A DNA stretch of 64,000 nucleotides from Ruminococcus sp. (GCA_017397925.1 JAFQHO010000006.1:1-64000), one strand, 5' to 3'; positions 1 through 8,553 are shown, numbered from the stretch's first letter. Notes: a model not told the origin generated them from the sequence alone. Made by a program: numbers and translations.

Positions 1-71
1 ATTTTTCTGCCGGTGTGTTCGTTATACCCTGTTTTCAACAATTTTGTACTTTTTCACTTTTTACATTTTAA

Positions 72-116
72 AAAAGTCCGAGTGGACCATTTCCATGGCT
101 CACTCGGACTTTTGGT
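72..116. terminator. bidirectional intrinsic terminator
   Basis: A perfect 13-bp stem pairs 72-84 with 101-113. It starts with an A run and ends with a T run, so it can stop transcription on either strand. It probably closes a gene lying left of the window. Confidence 0.8.
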
Positions 117-347
117 TTCACTTTTTTTACAGCGCCTTTTTTATGTCTTATTTTCTGTCTGTGTGATATACCCCTCTATATAAGGGCAAAAATCGGCCTT
201 TTTTCAACCAAAAATGGTTGATTATTCAAAAAAACTTTTTAAATTCTACTTTATCACTAATTATCAACAGGCGAATTTATAGAAATTATATAGAATTTAC
301 TGTTATATATTTTTCTTAAACAAGTTATATTATATTACCTTTGCGCA

Positions 348-364
348 GGGCGGATATTATCCGC
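348..364. repeat. GCGGATATTATCCGC palindrome, dispersed hairpin family
   Basis: The short hairpin shares its core (GGGCGGATATTATCCGC) with the second half of the repeat at 21349-21403, so it is probably a degenerate member of the same dispersed family. Confidence 0.45.
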
Positions 365-370
365 TTGAAT

Positions 371-400
371 TGTATAACAGTATATAACAGTGTATAACAG
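371..400 (+). repeat. three tandem decamers TGTATAACAG
   Basis: Three direct 10-bp units lie head to tail; the middle one differs by one base (TATATAACAG). An inverted copy of the middle unit lies at 300-309. The 10-bp period places the copies on one helix face, as in a protein-binding array, but no adjacent regulator identifies the protein. Confidence 0.5.
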
Positions 401-522
401 TTGACGAAGGTGACACTTAAAATATCACCTGTTTATGGGCAGTATTTTTGCTATAATCATAGGGTTTGTGAAAATGCACAAAATCAACAATGAAATTTAT
501 ATGTTTTGTTGGCTGTTTTCTC

Positions 523-551
523 TTGAAATTTCCTTAAAAATGTGATATAAT
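523..551 (+). promoter_or_regulatory. sigma-A promoter of the HD-domain gene
   Basis: TTGAAA (523-528) and TATAAT (546-551) are separated by 17 bp, with TG in the extended -10 position. The string TGTGATATAAT recurs exactly in the purA promoter. Confidence 0.8.
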
Positions 552-586
552 ATATTGTATATCAAATTCATATAGGAGTATTGCTT

Positions 587-1183
587 ATGACTGCCAAAGA
601 AGAATTTATTCAGATATATACCGAAAATATAAAGCGGCAGGGTGCCGATAAACTGCTGGAATACCTGAAAAAATCCGATTTTTTTACTGCTCCCAGCAGT
701 ACACGATATCACGGCTCCTATGAGGGCGGTCTTGTAGAGCATAGTGTGAATGTCTATCACTGCCTTAAGGACTATCTCTCACGCCCAAGAGTGAAAGAAA
801 TGTACGGTATGGACTTCTCCGAGGAAAGTATTGCCATTGTGGCTCTGCTCCACGATTTGTGTAAAATTAATTTCTATACCACCGAGCTTCGCAATAAAAA
901 GAATGAAGCTACGGGACAATGGGAAAAAGTTCCGTTTTACGCTATAAATGACACTTTGCCATACGGTCACGGTGAAAAATCCGTATACATCATTTCAGGT
1001 TATCTCTACGGAGAGGGCAGACTTACCCGTGATGAAGCCTGTGCTATTCGCTGGCATATGGGCTTTTCGGGCATTGAGGACAAAAATACTATCGGCAAGG
1101 CTCTGGAAATGTATCCTCTTGCCTTTGCTCTCCACGTTGCAGATATGGAAGCCTCATATTTCATTGAGGGTTCAAATAAATAA
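587..1183 (+). CDS. HD-domain phosphohydrolase-like protein
   Basis: This 198-residue soluble protein has the metal-ligand pattern of HD-superfamily phosphohydrolases: His52, the doublet His89-Asp90 (LLHDLCK), His128, His157 and Asp186. Such enzymes hydrolyse phosphoester bonds in nucleotides or nucleic acids; the substrate cannot be read from the sequence. The start is placed at the ATG at 587, 8 nt after AGGAG, rather than at an in-frame TTG six bases earlier that has no spacing for a ribosome site. It has its own promoter and lies 14 nt before the GH13 gene, so the two are probably co-transcribed. No signal peptide or membrane segment is present. HD family membership is firm; the specific function is unknown. 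Confidence 0.8.
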   Translation: MTAKEEFIQIYTENIKRQGADKLLEYLKKSDFFTAPSSTRYHGSYEGGLVEHSVNVYHCLKDYLSRPRVKEMYGMDFSEESIAIVALLHDLCKINFYTTELRNKKNEATGQWEKVPFYAINDTLPYGHGEKSVYIISGYLYGEGRLTRDEACAIRWHMGFSGIEDKNTIGKALEMYPLAFALHVADMEASYFIEGSNK

Positions 1184-1197
1184 AAGGGGTTTTAATT

Positions 1198-2793
1198 ATG
1201 AATTGGTACGATGACGCCATAATTTATCACATCTATCCGCTTGGTTTCTGCGGTGCGCCGAAATTCAACGATTTCAGCGGCGAGGTATCTTATCGCCTTG
1301 ATAAGGTGATTGACTGGATTCCTCACCTTAAAGAAATGAACGTTGACGCTGTTTACTTCGGCCCTGTTTTTGAATCCGTAGAACACGGCTATGATACAGT
1401 TGATTACAAGAAAATAGACCGCCGTCTTGGCGATAACAACTCATTCCGCTTCATCTGCGATAAGCTTCACGAGGCAGGTATCAGAGTTATCCTTGACGGT
1501 GTTTTCAACCACGTTGGAAGAAAATTTCCTCAGTTTGTGGATATACAGGAAAAAGGACAGGGTTCAGGTTACTGCGGTTGGTTCCAAAATCTCAACTTCG
1601 GCGGTCAGTCACCCTGCGGCGATCCTTTCTGGTATGAGGGCTGGAATGGTCATTATAACCTTGTTAAGCTCAATCTGCAGAATGTAGGCGTTTGTGACCA
1701 CTTAATCGACGCTGTGAACTACTGGATTGAGTCATTCGGCATTGACGGTATACGCTTTGACGCGGCTGATTGTATCGACTTCAACTTCTTCAAGAGAATA
1801 CGCGATTTCTGCAAGGGCAAAAAACCTGATTTCTGGCTTATGGGTGAGATTATCCACGGAGATTACAATCGCTGGGCTAATCCCGAAATGCTGGACAGCG
1901 TTACAAACTATGAATGCTACAAGGGACTTTATTCCTCCCACAATGACAAGAACTATTTCGAAATAGACTATTCAATCAATCGTCAGTCGGGAGCAAATGG
2001 CGGTATATACAGAAATATCAACCTTTATACATTTGTTGACAATCACGATGTAAATCGTCTTGCAAGCACTGTAAGCAATCCTGCACATTTGCCGCTTATC
2101 TATACTCTTATGTATACAATGCCCGGTATTCCGTCCATTTACTACGGAAGTGAATACGGCGTTCAGGGTCGCAAGGAAAATAATTCCGATGATAATCTCC
2201 GTCCCTGTCTCCACCTTGCGGATATGGAGCGTGAGAATACAGACCTTTACAAGCACATTGTAAAGCTGGGAAGAATTTACAAGGCTTATCCTGCACTCCG
2301 CACGGGCGCTTATGAGAAAATGCAGATTACTAATCAGCAGCTGCTTTTCAAGAAAACTCTCGGCGACCAGACAGTATATATTGCCCTCAACCTTGCTGAT
2401 TATCAGTACGATTTCAACTTTGGCACACATCTCCCTGCTCTTGTTGATGTTCTCAGCGGACAAAAGGTTGATATCAACAACGGCAATGCGCATATCTCTA
2501 TGCCGCCTTTCTCTGCTATGATTATCGTATCTGATGATATTGTCAATAATCAGCCTGAGGCTATTCCTGCTTATGAGGAAAAAATTGAGGAGACAGAGGT
2601 TATTGTAGGCGGATATTACCGCCACTACAAAGGAAACGAGTACGAGGTTATTGCAGTTGCACGTCATACCGAGAATAACGAGGAGCTTGTAATCTATAAG
2701 AGCCTTTCCGATGGCTGTATATGGGCAAGACCTAAGGCTATTTTCTGCGGAAAATCCAGTGACGGCTCTGTTATGAGGTTTACTAAAATATAA
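1198..2793 (+). CDS. cytoplasmic GH13 alpha-amylase-family enzyme with C-terminal DUF1653
   Basis: This 531-residue protein has all four GH13 signature regions: Asp100...Asn104-His105 (region I), Asp188 as nucleophile in GIRFDAAD, Glu217 as acid/base in LMGEI, and Asn282-His283-Asp284. It should therefore be active on alpha-glucans or maltodextrins. With no signal peptide, it acts inside the cell, most likely in the cyclomaltodextrinase/neopullulanase/maltogenic-amylase group. After the barrel and a small beta domain, residues from about 471 to the end match the DUF1653 pattern (YYRHYKGNEYEVI...ARHTE..EELVIYKSL), normally a stand-alone small domain. The gene lies 14 nt after the HD gene and is followed by a palindromic repeat and a terminator. 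Family is certain; exact specificity is not. Confidence 0.88.
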   Translation: MNWYDDAIIYHIYPLGFCGAPKFNDFSGEVSYRLDKVIDWIPHLKEMNVDAVYFGPVFESVEHGYDTVDYKKIDRRLGDNNSFRFICDKLHEAGIRVILDGVFNHVGRKFPQFVDIQEKGQGSGYCGWFQNLNFGGQSPCGDPFWYEGWNGHYNLVKLNLQNVGVCDHLIDAVNYWIESFGIDGIRFDAADCIDFNFFKRIRDFCKGKKPDFWLMGEIIHGDYNRWANPEMLDSVTNYECYKGLYSSHNDKNYFEIDYSINRQSGANGGIYRNINLYTFVDNHDVNRLASTVSNPAHLPLIYTLMYTMPGIPSIYYGSEYGVQGRKENNSDDNLRPCLHLADMERENTDLYKHIVKLGRIYKAYPALRTGAYEKMQITNQQLLFKKTLGDQTVYIALNLADYQYDFNFGTHLPALVDVLSGQKVDINNGNAHISMPPFSAMIIVSDDIVNNQPEAIPAYEEKIEETEVIVGGYYRHYKGNEYEVIAVARHTENNEELVIYKSLSDGCIWARPKAIFCGKSSDGSVMRFTKI

Positions 2794-2965
2794 TTAAGGG
2801 AACCTCTAAAAACCTCCCTCACGGCGAACTTTCTATGACAAATATCATTTACTGCGTTGCCAAACCTTGCAATACATCAAGTATTACTGCGGTTTGTCGC
2901 CTTGTAACTGATATTTGTCATATACGAAATTCCGCTCGTGTTCCGGTTTTTAGAGAACCCCTTAA
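2794..2965. repeat. ~170-bp imperfect palindrome (MITE-like or structured repeat)
   Basis: The termini are 21-bp inverted repeats with three mismatches (2794-2814 against 2945-2965). Internally TATGACAAATATCA (about 2834-2847) is repeated inverted at about 2909-2922, and the centre is also partly self-complementary, so almost the whole stretch can fold as one long hairpin. It encodes no plausible protein. The form fits a miniature inverted-repeat element or a retained intergenic hairpin. No clear target duplication is visible. Confidence 0.6.
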
Positions 2966-2967
2966 TC

Positions 2968-3003
2968 AAATCCGCCTGAATTGTTTTCGGGCGGATTTTT
3001 TAC
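2968..3003 (+). terminator. intrinsic terminator after the GH13 gene
   Basis: AAATCCGCC (2968-2976) pairs with GGCGGATTT (2990-2998) and the stem runs into a T tract. It closes the HD-GH13 unit just beyond the palindromic repeat. Confidence 0.8.
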
Positions 3004-3115
3004 ATTATGAAACCTCTGAAAAAATTTTTTTTGAGAAATTTTAAAAATTGTGTGATATTTTACCCTTCAAATTCGTTTTATATATAGAACCGGTTCAAAA
3101 GAAAGGAGGATGCCC

Positions 3116-3598
3116 ATGACGAATGCTGAATTGGAATTGCTGTATGATAAGTACAGCGGCTCTGTGTATCGCCTTGCGTTCAGCTACTTTAAAAATACTG
3201 CCGACGCGGAGGATATGGTTCAGGAAGTCTATATGAAGCTTATTTCTGCTGATATGTCTTTCTCCGATGAATCCGCTGAAAAAGCGTGGCTTATGACTGT
3301 AACTGCAAACAAATGCCGCGATACGCTCCGTTCTCTTGCATACAGATGCTTTTGCCGTTCCGTTGCACTTGAAGATGCTGACCTGATATATGAGACCCCT
3401 GAGGAAAGTGCTGTTCATCAGGCTGTTATGGAGCTTCCTCCAAAATATCGCATTGTTATACATCTTTATTATTATGAGGGATATTCCACAGCGGAAACAG
3501 GCAAAATTCTCGATATATCTGAAACCTCGGTGCAGACACGGCTGTTCCGAGGAAGAAATCTGCTGAAAAAATCTCTCGGAGAGGATGTGTGTTTATGA
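3116..3598 (+). CDS. ECF-type RNA polymerase sigma factor (sigma-70 family)
   Basis: This 160-residue protein has the ECF plan: region 2 at about residues 8-75, including the DAEDMVQEVYMKL helix for -10 recognition and core binding, and region 4 at about 105-155 with the helix-turn-helix YSTAETGKILDISETSVQTRL for the -35. The start is placed at the ATG at 3116 because the Shine-Dalgarno AAAGGAGG (about 3102-3109) abuts an earlier ATG at 3110 with no spacing. The stop overlaps the next ATG (ATGA), coupling it to a membrane protein typical of an anti-sigma partner. A perfect palindrome GAACCGGTTC lies at 3087-3096 in the leader. The signal sensed is unknown. Confidence 0.9.
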   Translation: MTNAELELLYDKYSGSVYRLAFSYFKNTADAEDMVQEVYMKLISADMSFSDESAEKAWLMTVTANKCRDTLRSLAYRCFCRSVALEDADLIYETPEESAVHQAVMELPPKYRIVIHLYYYEGYSTAETGKILDISETSVQTRLFRGRNLLKKSLGEDVCL

Positions 3599-4719
3599 AT
3601 ATCAACGACTATAAAAAGGTCACTGACCGACTTTCGCCAAGTGCGGAATGCAGAAATGAGGTTCTGAATATGAAAAAGAAACAGAAGAAAAATATTAAAC
3701 TGAGCAGAAAGGGAATTGCCGTTATTATTGCCGCTGCTGTAACTGCCTGCGGTGGTACTGCGGTTTATGCGGCGGAGAAGCTTGGAGCTTTTGACAGGAT
3801 GAACAAAACACTTGAAGAAACGATTGTTCTTTCCGATGGCACAGAGCTTGAAAAGGATAAATTTGCCGAACTGGATTACAATCAGATTGCACAGACTGCA
3901 CAGACTTTTACAAAGCCAATAAGCTTTGAGGGCGAGGATATATCAATCACAATTGAAAGTGTATACTGTGACGGATATACGGTGATTTTAGGACTTACGG
4001 GAAGTCTTAAAAACGGCAATCCCGAGGGTTATGAGTATATCCCGTTCAGACCTGTAATCAAATTAAATGACAAGGTATACAGTGATGATTTTAACATCAG
4101 CAAAGGTGTTTTAATGGCAAAGGGTAAGCTTTATCTCGACGAGGGAACAGAAAACAGCTTTGCAGGACAGTTTCAGTTCACATTTGACGAAAAAAATAAA
4201 ATAGCAGAGCCTGTAGATATTACCTTTACTTTGAAGGAATTTATTCCCAACAGTGAAATTTATGGAAGTGTTTACAAAGATATGCCGACGCTTAAAGATG
4301 AATTTTCTGTATGCTTTAATGTTGCACCTGATGAAAGCCTTACACGTCGTATTAACCATACATTTACCGATAGTGAGGGCTATTCCGTTACAATTTTTGA
4401 TATAACTCCTGTGGCAATGCTGGAGCAGTGTTTCAGTTCAGCGGAAGAAATTGCCGAGCGTAATCCTTATATTAAAAATCAAAGCGACAGCAAGGTTTTT
4501 GCTGTATATACCGACGGAAACGGCAAAGAACTTGAAGTTATCGGTATGCATCATCCGCTGTACCGCGAGGACGGCACTTTAGCCTCTTTCAGACAGCCTC
4601 CCACATCGGATATAATCAATATAAAATATTATGATGCATATCACCCTGACGAAAACGGTGAGCCTGCCTTTATTCACGAAATGACAATTGACCTTGAAAA
4701 TCTTGCTGTTATTGAATAA
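3595..4719 (+). CDS. membrane-anchored anti-sigma factor-like protein (DUF4179-type)
   Basis: This 374-residue protein has a basic cytoplasmic segment (about residues 1-35), one membrane helix (about 36-58, GIAVIIAAAVTACGGTAVYA) and a large external domain of about 310 residues. It overlaps the sigma gene by 4 nt (ATGA), with GGAGAGG just upstream, so translation of the two is coupled. This arrangement is typical of sigma/anti-sigma pairs in Firmicutes, and the N-terminal segment would bind and hold the sigma factor. The external part resembles DUF4179-class domains but has no catalytic motif. The anti-sigma role is inferred from topology and position rather than from a zinc-binding ASD motif, which is absent. 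Confidence 0.7.
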   Translation: MNINDYKKVTDRLSPSAECRNEVLNMKKKQKKNIKLSRKGIAVIIAAAVTACGGTAVYAAEKLGAFDRMNKTLEETIVLSDGTELEKDKFAELDYNQIAQTAQTFTKPISFEGEDISITIESVYCDGYTVILGLTGSLKNGNPEGYEYIPFRPVIKLNDKVYSDDFNISKGVLMAKGKLYLDEGTENSFAGQFQFTFDEKNKIAEPVDITFTLKEFIPNSEIYGSVYKDMPTLKDEFSVCFNVAPDESLTRRINHTFTDSEGYSVTIFDITPVAMLEQCFSSAEEIAERNPYIKNQSDSKVFAVYTDGNGKELEVIGMHHPLYREDGTLASFRQPPTSDIINIKYYDAYHPDENGEPAFIHEMTIDLENLAVIE

Positions 4720-4802
4720 TCCACAATTTTCTGTTAATAATATCATCAAGGGTATCAACTCCCTATCAAATTCCGCTATATATGCGGTGAAAGGTGATAT
4801 TT

Positions 4803-4949
4803 ATGAGCAAGAATAAGTCAACACAGCCCGATTTCAACAGCAAGTCAGGCAGCAGCTACTCCAACTCCAATTACAACCAGCCTGATTTCGGCGATAAGCC
4901 TGAGAAAAGCACATCTACAAGTTCAAAGAACTCCGACGACTGCGAATAA
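4803..4949 (+). CDS. 48-residue hydrophilic Ser/Asn-rich small protein
   Basis: A short open frame (MSKNKSTQPDF...) starts at the ATG at 4803, 6 nt after AAGGTG, and ends in DDCE. It is polar, low in complexity, carries a single Cys next to the C-terminus and repeats the motif QPDF (residues 8-11 and 26-29). It has no membrane segment. A good ribosome site, an intact frame and a terminator immediately downstream support expression. It may belong to the sigma/anti-sigma unit or stand alone. No family is recognised. Confidence 0.55.
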   Translation: MSKNKSTQPDFNSKSGSSYSNSNYNQPDFGDKPEKSTSTSSKNSDDCE

Positions 4950-4958
4950 CTGAACGTG

Positions 4959-4983
4959 AAAAGCTCCCGTATGGGGGCTTTTT
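4959..4983 (+). terminator. intrinsic terminator
   Basis: AAAAGCTCCC pairs with GGGGGCTTTT around a GTAT loop, followed by T. It closes the unit that includes the small protein. Confidence 0.85.
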
Positions 4984-5089
4984 GCTGTATATAAAGGTAT
5001 GGCGTGTGGGGCACAAGTCCTGCAAAATAACAATATACCGCAATTTCAATTGCAGGAATTAACGCTTGAAAAAAATTTTCAGTTTTTTG

Positions 5090-5118
5090 GAATAATTGTA
5101 CATGCCTGTGAATATAAT
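5090..5118 (+). promoter_or_regulatory. candidate sigma-E (sporulation) promoter for sipL-spoIVA
   Basis: GAATAATT (5090-5097) and AATATAAT (5111-5118) are 13 bp apart. This resembles mother-cell sigma-E promoters of Clostridia (GHATATT and CATAYWMT), which normally drive spoIVA and sipL. The match is imperfect and read by eye. Confidence 0.35.
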
Positions 5119-5145
5119 GGTACAAAGCTTTTAAGGAGGTTAATT

Positions 5146-6687
5146 ATGAATCTGAAAATCAACAGAGAAACTATATCAACCGAGGAAATCATTTACAGCG
5201 GCTTGCAGGAGCAGGGCGTGGAGCTTGACTACATACTCCCCGATTACTTTCCCGATATCTTCCGACTTGTCCGCTGTGAGGTTATCCCGACCGTTGCAGA
5301 CTATTCCATTATGGGCAGCACACTTTCATATGAGCTTTGCTGCGAAATCCGCCTTATTTATTGCGGCGAGGAAAATTCTGCGCTCCAGTGCATCACTCAG
5401 AAGCAGAACTTTACAAAAACCGTGGAGCTGGGAAAATCTCCCGAATCCCCTGAGGCTGTGATATCTCCCAAAACCGACCACGTCAACTTTCGTGCGGTAA
5501 ATAAGCGCCGCCTTGATGTCCGCGGTGCCGTGTCTGTGAAAATCAGCGTCAGCGGGGTAAAAAAGCAGGAAGTCATATGCGACGCTTCGGGTATGAATAT
5601 CCAGCTGAAAAAAGCTCCTATGAAGTATATTTCACAGAAGCTCTGCGCCGATAAGACTATTCAGCTTTCCGAGGAAACAGAGATTTCAGCCGCCCAGCCG
5701 CCTGTTATCAGCATTATCCGCTGTGATACGAAAATATGCGGCGTTGAAAAGAAAATCATTTCGGGTAAGCTCCTTGCAAAGGGCGATGTTTCGCTGAAAA
5801 TTCTTTATGCAAGCGAAAACGGCCCCGAACCCCTCGAACTTACCGTTCCGTTCAGCCAGATTGTGGATATGGACGGCATTGATGAAGCATTTACCTGCAA
5901 TGTCACCGCCGAACCACTTAGCTGCAACATAACTCTCATAGCCGATAAAAACGGCGAAAACCGTACACTCAGAATTGAACCCGAAGTAAAGCTCATCTGC
6001 CGCTGTGTGAAGTTATCCGAAGCTATGATTGTATGTGACGCTTATTCAACGGTTTATCCCTGTGATACTGAGTTTTCAGAAATACATACCGACCAGCTGC
6101 CTGCGGTTTATGCCGAAAACTTCCGCCATACCGCACAGCTTGCACAGGGCGATGCTGTTCCTGCAAAGATTTTCTCAATGTGGTGCAGTCCGAAGAATAT
6201 CAACACAAGGCTTGGAAATGACGGTAAATCCGTGGTAATTTCGGGTATGCTCACCTATTCTATGGCTGCGGAGGACAGCAGCGGCTCTATAACTATGCCA
6301 GACCGTGACGAAGCTTTTGAGGAAACTGTAAATATCGGCGATGATATTTCAGAAGGGGCAGTATCTGCGGAAATCAGCGATATATCTGTGTCCTACAATA
6401 TATCCGACCAGGGGGTACTTACTGCAAGAGCAGATGTTTCCGTTAATATTACCGCTTTCGGCTCAACGGGCTTTAACGCCCTCACAGACATTTCCGTGGA
6501 CGATTCCATCAAGAAACAGCGTGACGGGGACTACGCTGTGAAGCTGTATTTCGGTACAGATAACGAGGATATATGGAATATCGCCAAGCGTTTCAGCACC
6601 GAGGTTGACGCTGTAATGGAGGAGAATGACCTCTCCGATACAACTCTCGAAAACGGCAGAATGTTGCTTATACCCATTAAAGAATAA
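5146..6687 (+). CDS. sipL: SipL-like spore coat morphogenetic protein (DUF3794 + LysM)
   Basis: This 513-residue protein has repeated DUF3794-type modules (about 30-130, 170-290 and 330-440) and a C-terminal LysM domain (about 465-511, VKLYFGTDNEDIWNIAKRF...). That is the SipL architecture: in Clostridia SipL binds SpoIVA and anchors the coat to the forespore surface, the role SpoVID plays in Bacillus. The start is the ATG at 5146, 6 nt after AAGGAGG; the frame is open upstream but has no ribosome site there. It lies 13 nt before spoIVA, its expected interaction partner, which strongly supports the call and implies co-expression in the mother cell during sporulation. Confidence 0.88.
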   Translation: MNLKINRETISTEEIIYSGLQEQGVELDYILPDYFPDIFRLVRCEVIPTVADYSIMGSTLSYELCCEIRLIYCGEENSALQCITQKQNFTKTVELGKSPESPEAVISPKTDHVNFRAVNKRRLDVRGAVSVKISVSGVKKQEVICDASGMNIQLKKAPMKYISQKLCADKTIQLSEETEISAAQPPVISIIRCDTKICGVEKKIISGKLLAKGDVSLKILYASENGPEPLELTVPFSQIVDMDGIDEAFTCNVTAEPLSCNITLIADKNGENRTLRIEPEVKLICRCVKLSEAMIVCDAYSTVYPCDTEFSEIHTDQLPAVYAENFRHTAQLAQGDAVPAKIFSMWCSPKNINTRLGNDGKSVVISGMLTYSMAAEDSSGSITMPDRDEAFEETVNIGDDISEGAVSAEISDISVSYNISDQGVLTARADVSVNITAFGSTGFNALTDISVDDSIKKQRDGDYAVKLYFGTDNEDIWNIAKRFSTEVDAVMEENDLSDTTLENGRMLLIPIKE

Positions 6688-6700
6688 AAAGGAGCAGAAT

Positions 6701-8176
6701 ATGGCTAAAGATATTTACACAAGCATTGCACAGCGTACAGGGGGAGATATTTACATCGGAGTTGTAGGCCCTGTCCGCACAGGAAAATCCACCTTTATCA
6801 AGCGTTTTATGGAATCTCTCGTCATACCCAACATCAAAAGCGAGTTTATGCGTGAAAGGGCATTGGACGAATTGCCTCAGTCCGCCGCAGGAAAGACTAT
6901 TATGACAACAGAGCCGAAATTCATCCCCGAGGAAGCTGTTGAAATCAGCATTGGTGACGGTGCTGTATTCAACGTCCGTCTTATTGACTGCGTGGGATAT
7001 ATCGTCCCAAGCTCCATTGGCTATATCGAAAACGAACAGCCGCGTATGGTTATGACATCCTGGTTTGACGAGGAAATCCCATTTAATATGGCGGCTGAAA
7101 TCGGCACACAGAAGGTTATTACCGACCATTCGACTATAGGACTTGTTGTGACCACTGACGGCTCTATTTCGGATATCCCCCGTGAGGAATACGAGGAGTG
7201 CGAGGAGCGTGTTATACGCGAGCTGAGGGATTTAGGAAAGCCCTTTGTGGTAGTTATGAATACGGTTAACCCGTCAGCTCCCGAGGCAAAGGCAATGGCG
7301 GCACAGCTGTCGGAGAAGTATGATACAACGGTTATCCCTGTAAACTGTCTTAGCCTTGACGAGGAGGATATCAGGGAGATTATCAGCGAAATCCTGTACT
7401 CTTTCCCTGTCCGTGAGATAAATATCCGTATGGCGCGGTGGATCAATACCCTTGAAAAGGGGCATTGGCTGAAATCAGAAATCCTTGGCTGTATACGTGA
7501 AGCTGCAAAGGATATCCGCCTCGTCCGTGAAGCGAAATATGCCGCTGAGGCTATGGAGCAGTGTCCCCATATTATAAGTGCCGTTACTACAGGTATCGAC
7601 CTTGGAAAAGGCACAGTGACAATAACTGCCGACCTGGACAGCAGCCTTTTCTATAAAATCCTCGGAGAGGCTACAGGCATTCAGATTGAAAGCGAAAGCG
7701 ACCTTATGCCCCTGCTTATGGAGCTTAACGACATCAAAAAGAAGTACAGCCGCATTGCCCCTGCCCTTGAAGAAGTTGAAGCAACGGGTTACGGAATTGT
7801 TATGCCCGAGCTGGAGGAGCTTACCCTTGAGGAACCGAAAATCATCAAGCAAGGCGGAAAATACGGCGTTAAACTGAAAGCCTCTGCACCCTCCATACAT
7901 ATGATGAAAGCCAATATAAACACAGCTGTAGCGCCTATTGTAGGCACAGAAAAGCAGTCTGAGGAGCTTGTTATGTATCTTCTTGACGGCTTTGATGATG
8001 ACCCAACGAAGATATGGGAGAGCAATATTTTCGGCAAATCCCTCCACGAGCTTGTCAATGAGGGACTTCACAGCAAGCTGTACAAAATGCCTATTGACGC
8101 CCGTATGAAGCTTCAGGAAACACTTGAACGCATTATCAATGACGGCTGCGGAGGACTTATCTGCTTTATATTATAG
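6701..8176 (+). CDS. spoIVA: stage IV sporulation protein A, coat-base ATPase
   Basis: This 491-residue protein matches SpoIVA throughout: an N-terminal TRAFAC-class P-loop at residues 23-30 (GPVRTGKS), a Walker B-like LIDCVGY, a middle domain, and a C-terminus ending in GLICFIL, close to the ending of the family. SpoIVA hydrolyses ATP to polymerise on the forespore outer membrane and forms the platform for coat assembly. The length agrees with the family's roughly 490 residues. The start at 6701 follows AAAAGGAGC. With sipL directly upstream it forms a spore-coat operon, which is good evidence that the organism can, or recently could, form spores. Confidence 0.95.
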   Translation: MAKDIYTSIAQRTGGDIYIGVVGPVRTGKSTFIKRFMESLVIPNIKSEFMRERALDELPQSAAGKTIMTTEPKFIPEEAVEISIGDGAVFNVRLIDCVGYIVPSSIGYIENEQPRMVMTSWFDEEIPFNMAAEIGTQKVITDHSTIGLVVTTDGSISDIPREEYEECEERVIRELRDLGKPFVVVMNTVNPSAPEAKAMAAQLSEKYDTTVIPVNCLSLDEEDIREIISEILYSFPVREINIRMARWINTLEKGHWLKSEILGCIREAAKDIRLVREAKYAAEAMEQCPHIISAVTTGIDLGKGTVTITADLDSSLFYKILGEATGIQIESESDLMPLLMELNDIKKKYSRIAPALEEVEATGYGIVMPELEELTLEEPKIIKQGGKYGVKLKASAPSIHMMKANINTAVAPIVGTEKQSEELVMYLLDGFDDDPTKIWESNIFGKSLHELVNEGLHSKLYKMPIDARMKLQETLERIINDGCGGLICFIL

Positions 8177-8216
8177 AAACAAGGAAGATGAAAATAACGG
8201 GAAATTCATACTGACA

Positions 8217-8247
8217 CTGAAAAAGCTCCCGTCATGGGAGCTTTCAG
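8217..8247. terminator. shared bidirectional terminator
   Basis: CTGAAAAAGCTCCC pairs with GGGAGCTTTCAG around a short loop. It lies between the ends of the convergent spoIVA and GIY-YIG genes and can serve both. Confidence 0.8.
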
Positions 8248-8553
8248 TTACATATTACGTTTTATCTGATTTTCATCACCGAAGAAATCAGAAAGCTGAA
8301 TTTCGCTGTTTATAAGCCGCATTTTATCCTCGCGGCGGAGCTTTTTAATAGCACATTCAAGCTTTGAAGCGATACTTCTGCCGTCACAGCTCCATACAGC
8401 CATGATTTCCGTCGGAGGATTGGCGCGGGTAAACTTTGCACCCTTAGGACTTCCGGAATGTTCGGCAAATCGCCTTCCCATATCAGTGGTAATCCCTGTG
8501 TAGAGCCGTTCATCGCGGCATTTTATGATGTACACGAAGTATTCTTTGCTCAC
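8248..8553 (-). CDS. GIY-YIG nuclease superfamily protein (UPF0213/YhbQ-like)
   Basis: This 101-residue protein carries the GIY-YIG signature near its N-terminus: Tyr in FVYIIKC, then LYTGIT, and a downstream Arg in GRRFAEH. It has the stand-alone domain size of the UPF0213/YazA group, whose roles in DNA or RNA transactions are poorly defined. The start is a GTG that overlaps the stop of tex by four bases (GTGA), so translation is coupled to tex. It is the last gene of the leftward hydrolase-tex operon and ends at the shared terminator. Confidence 0.88.
   Translation of the reverse strand: MSKEYFVYIIKCRDERLYTGITTDMGRRFAEHSGSPKGAKFTRANPPTEIMAVWSCDGRSIASKLECAIKKLRREDKMRLINSEIQLSDFFGDENQIKRNM

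Larger units (their letters stand above)
1..522. other. AT-rich left-edge intergenic region
   Basis: No gene is supported here. The stretch holds a strong hairpin terminator, a GCGGATA/TTATCCGC palindrome and three tandem decamers, listed separately. One sequence at 262-270 resembles a DnaA box with a mismatch, but there is no cluster of boxes and no dnaA or dnaN gene nearby, so an origin is not claimed. Confidence 0.5.

Noticed and set aside
1-522. Chromosomal origin (AT-rich, DnaA-like box, decamers)
   Set aside because: Only one imperfect DnaA-like box and no dnaA or dnaN gene; the evidence is too weak.
1972-2667. Minus-strand frame of 231 codons under the GH13 gene
   Set aside because: The plus strand holds all four GH13 motifs; the antisense frame has no motif or start signals.
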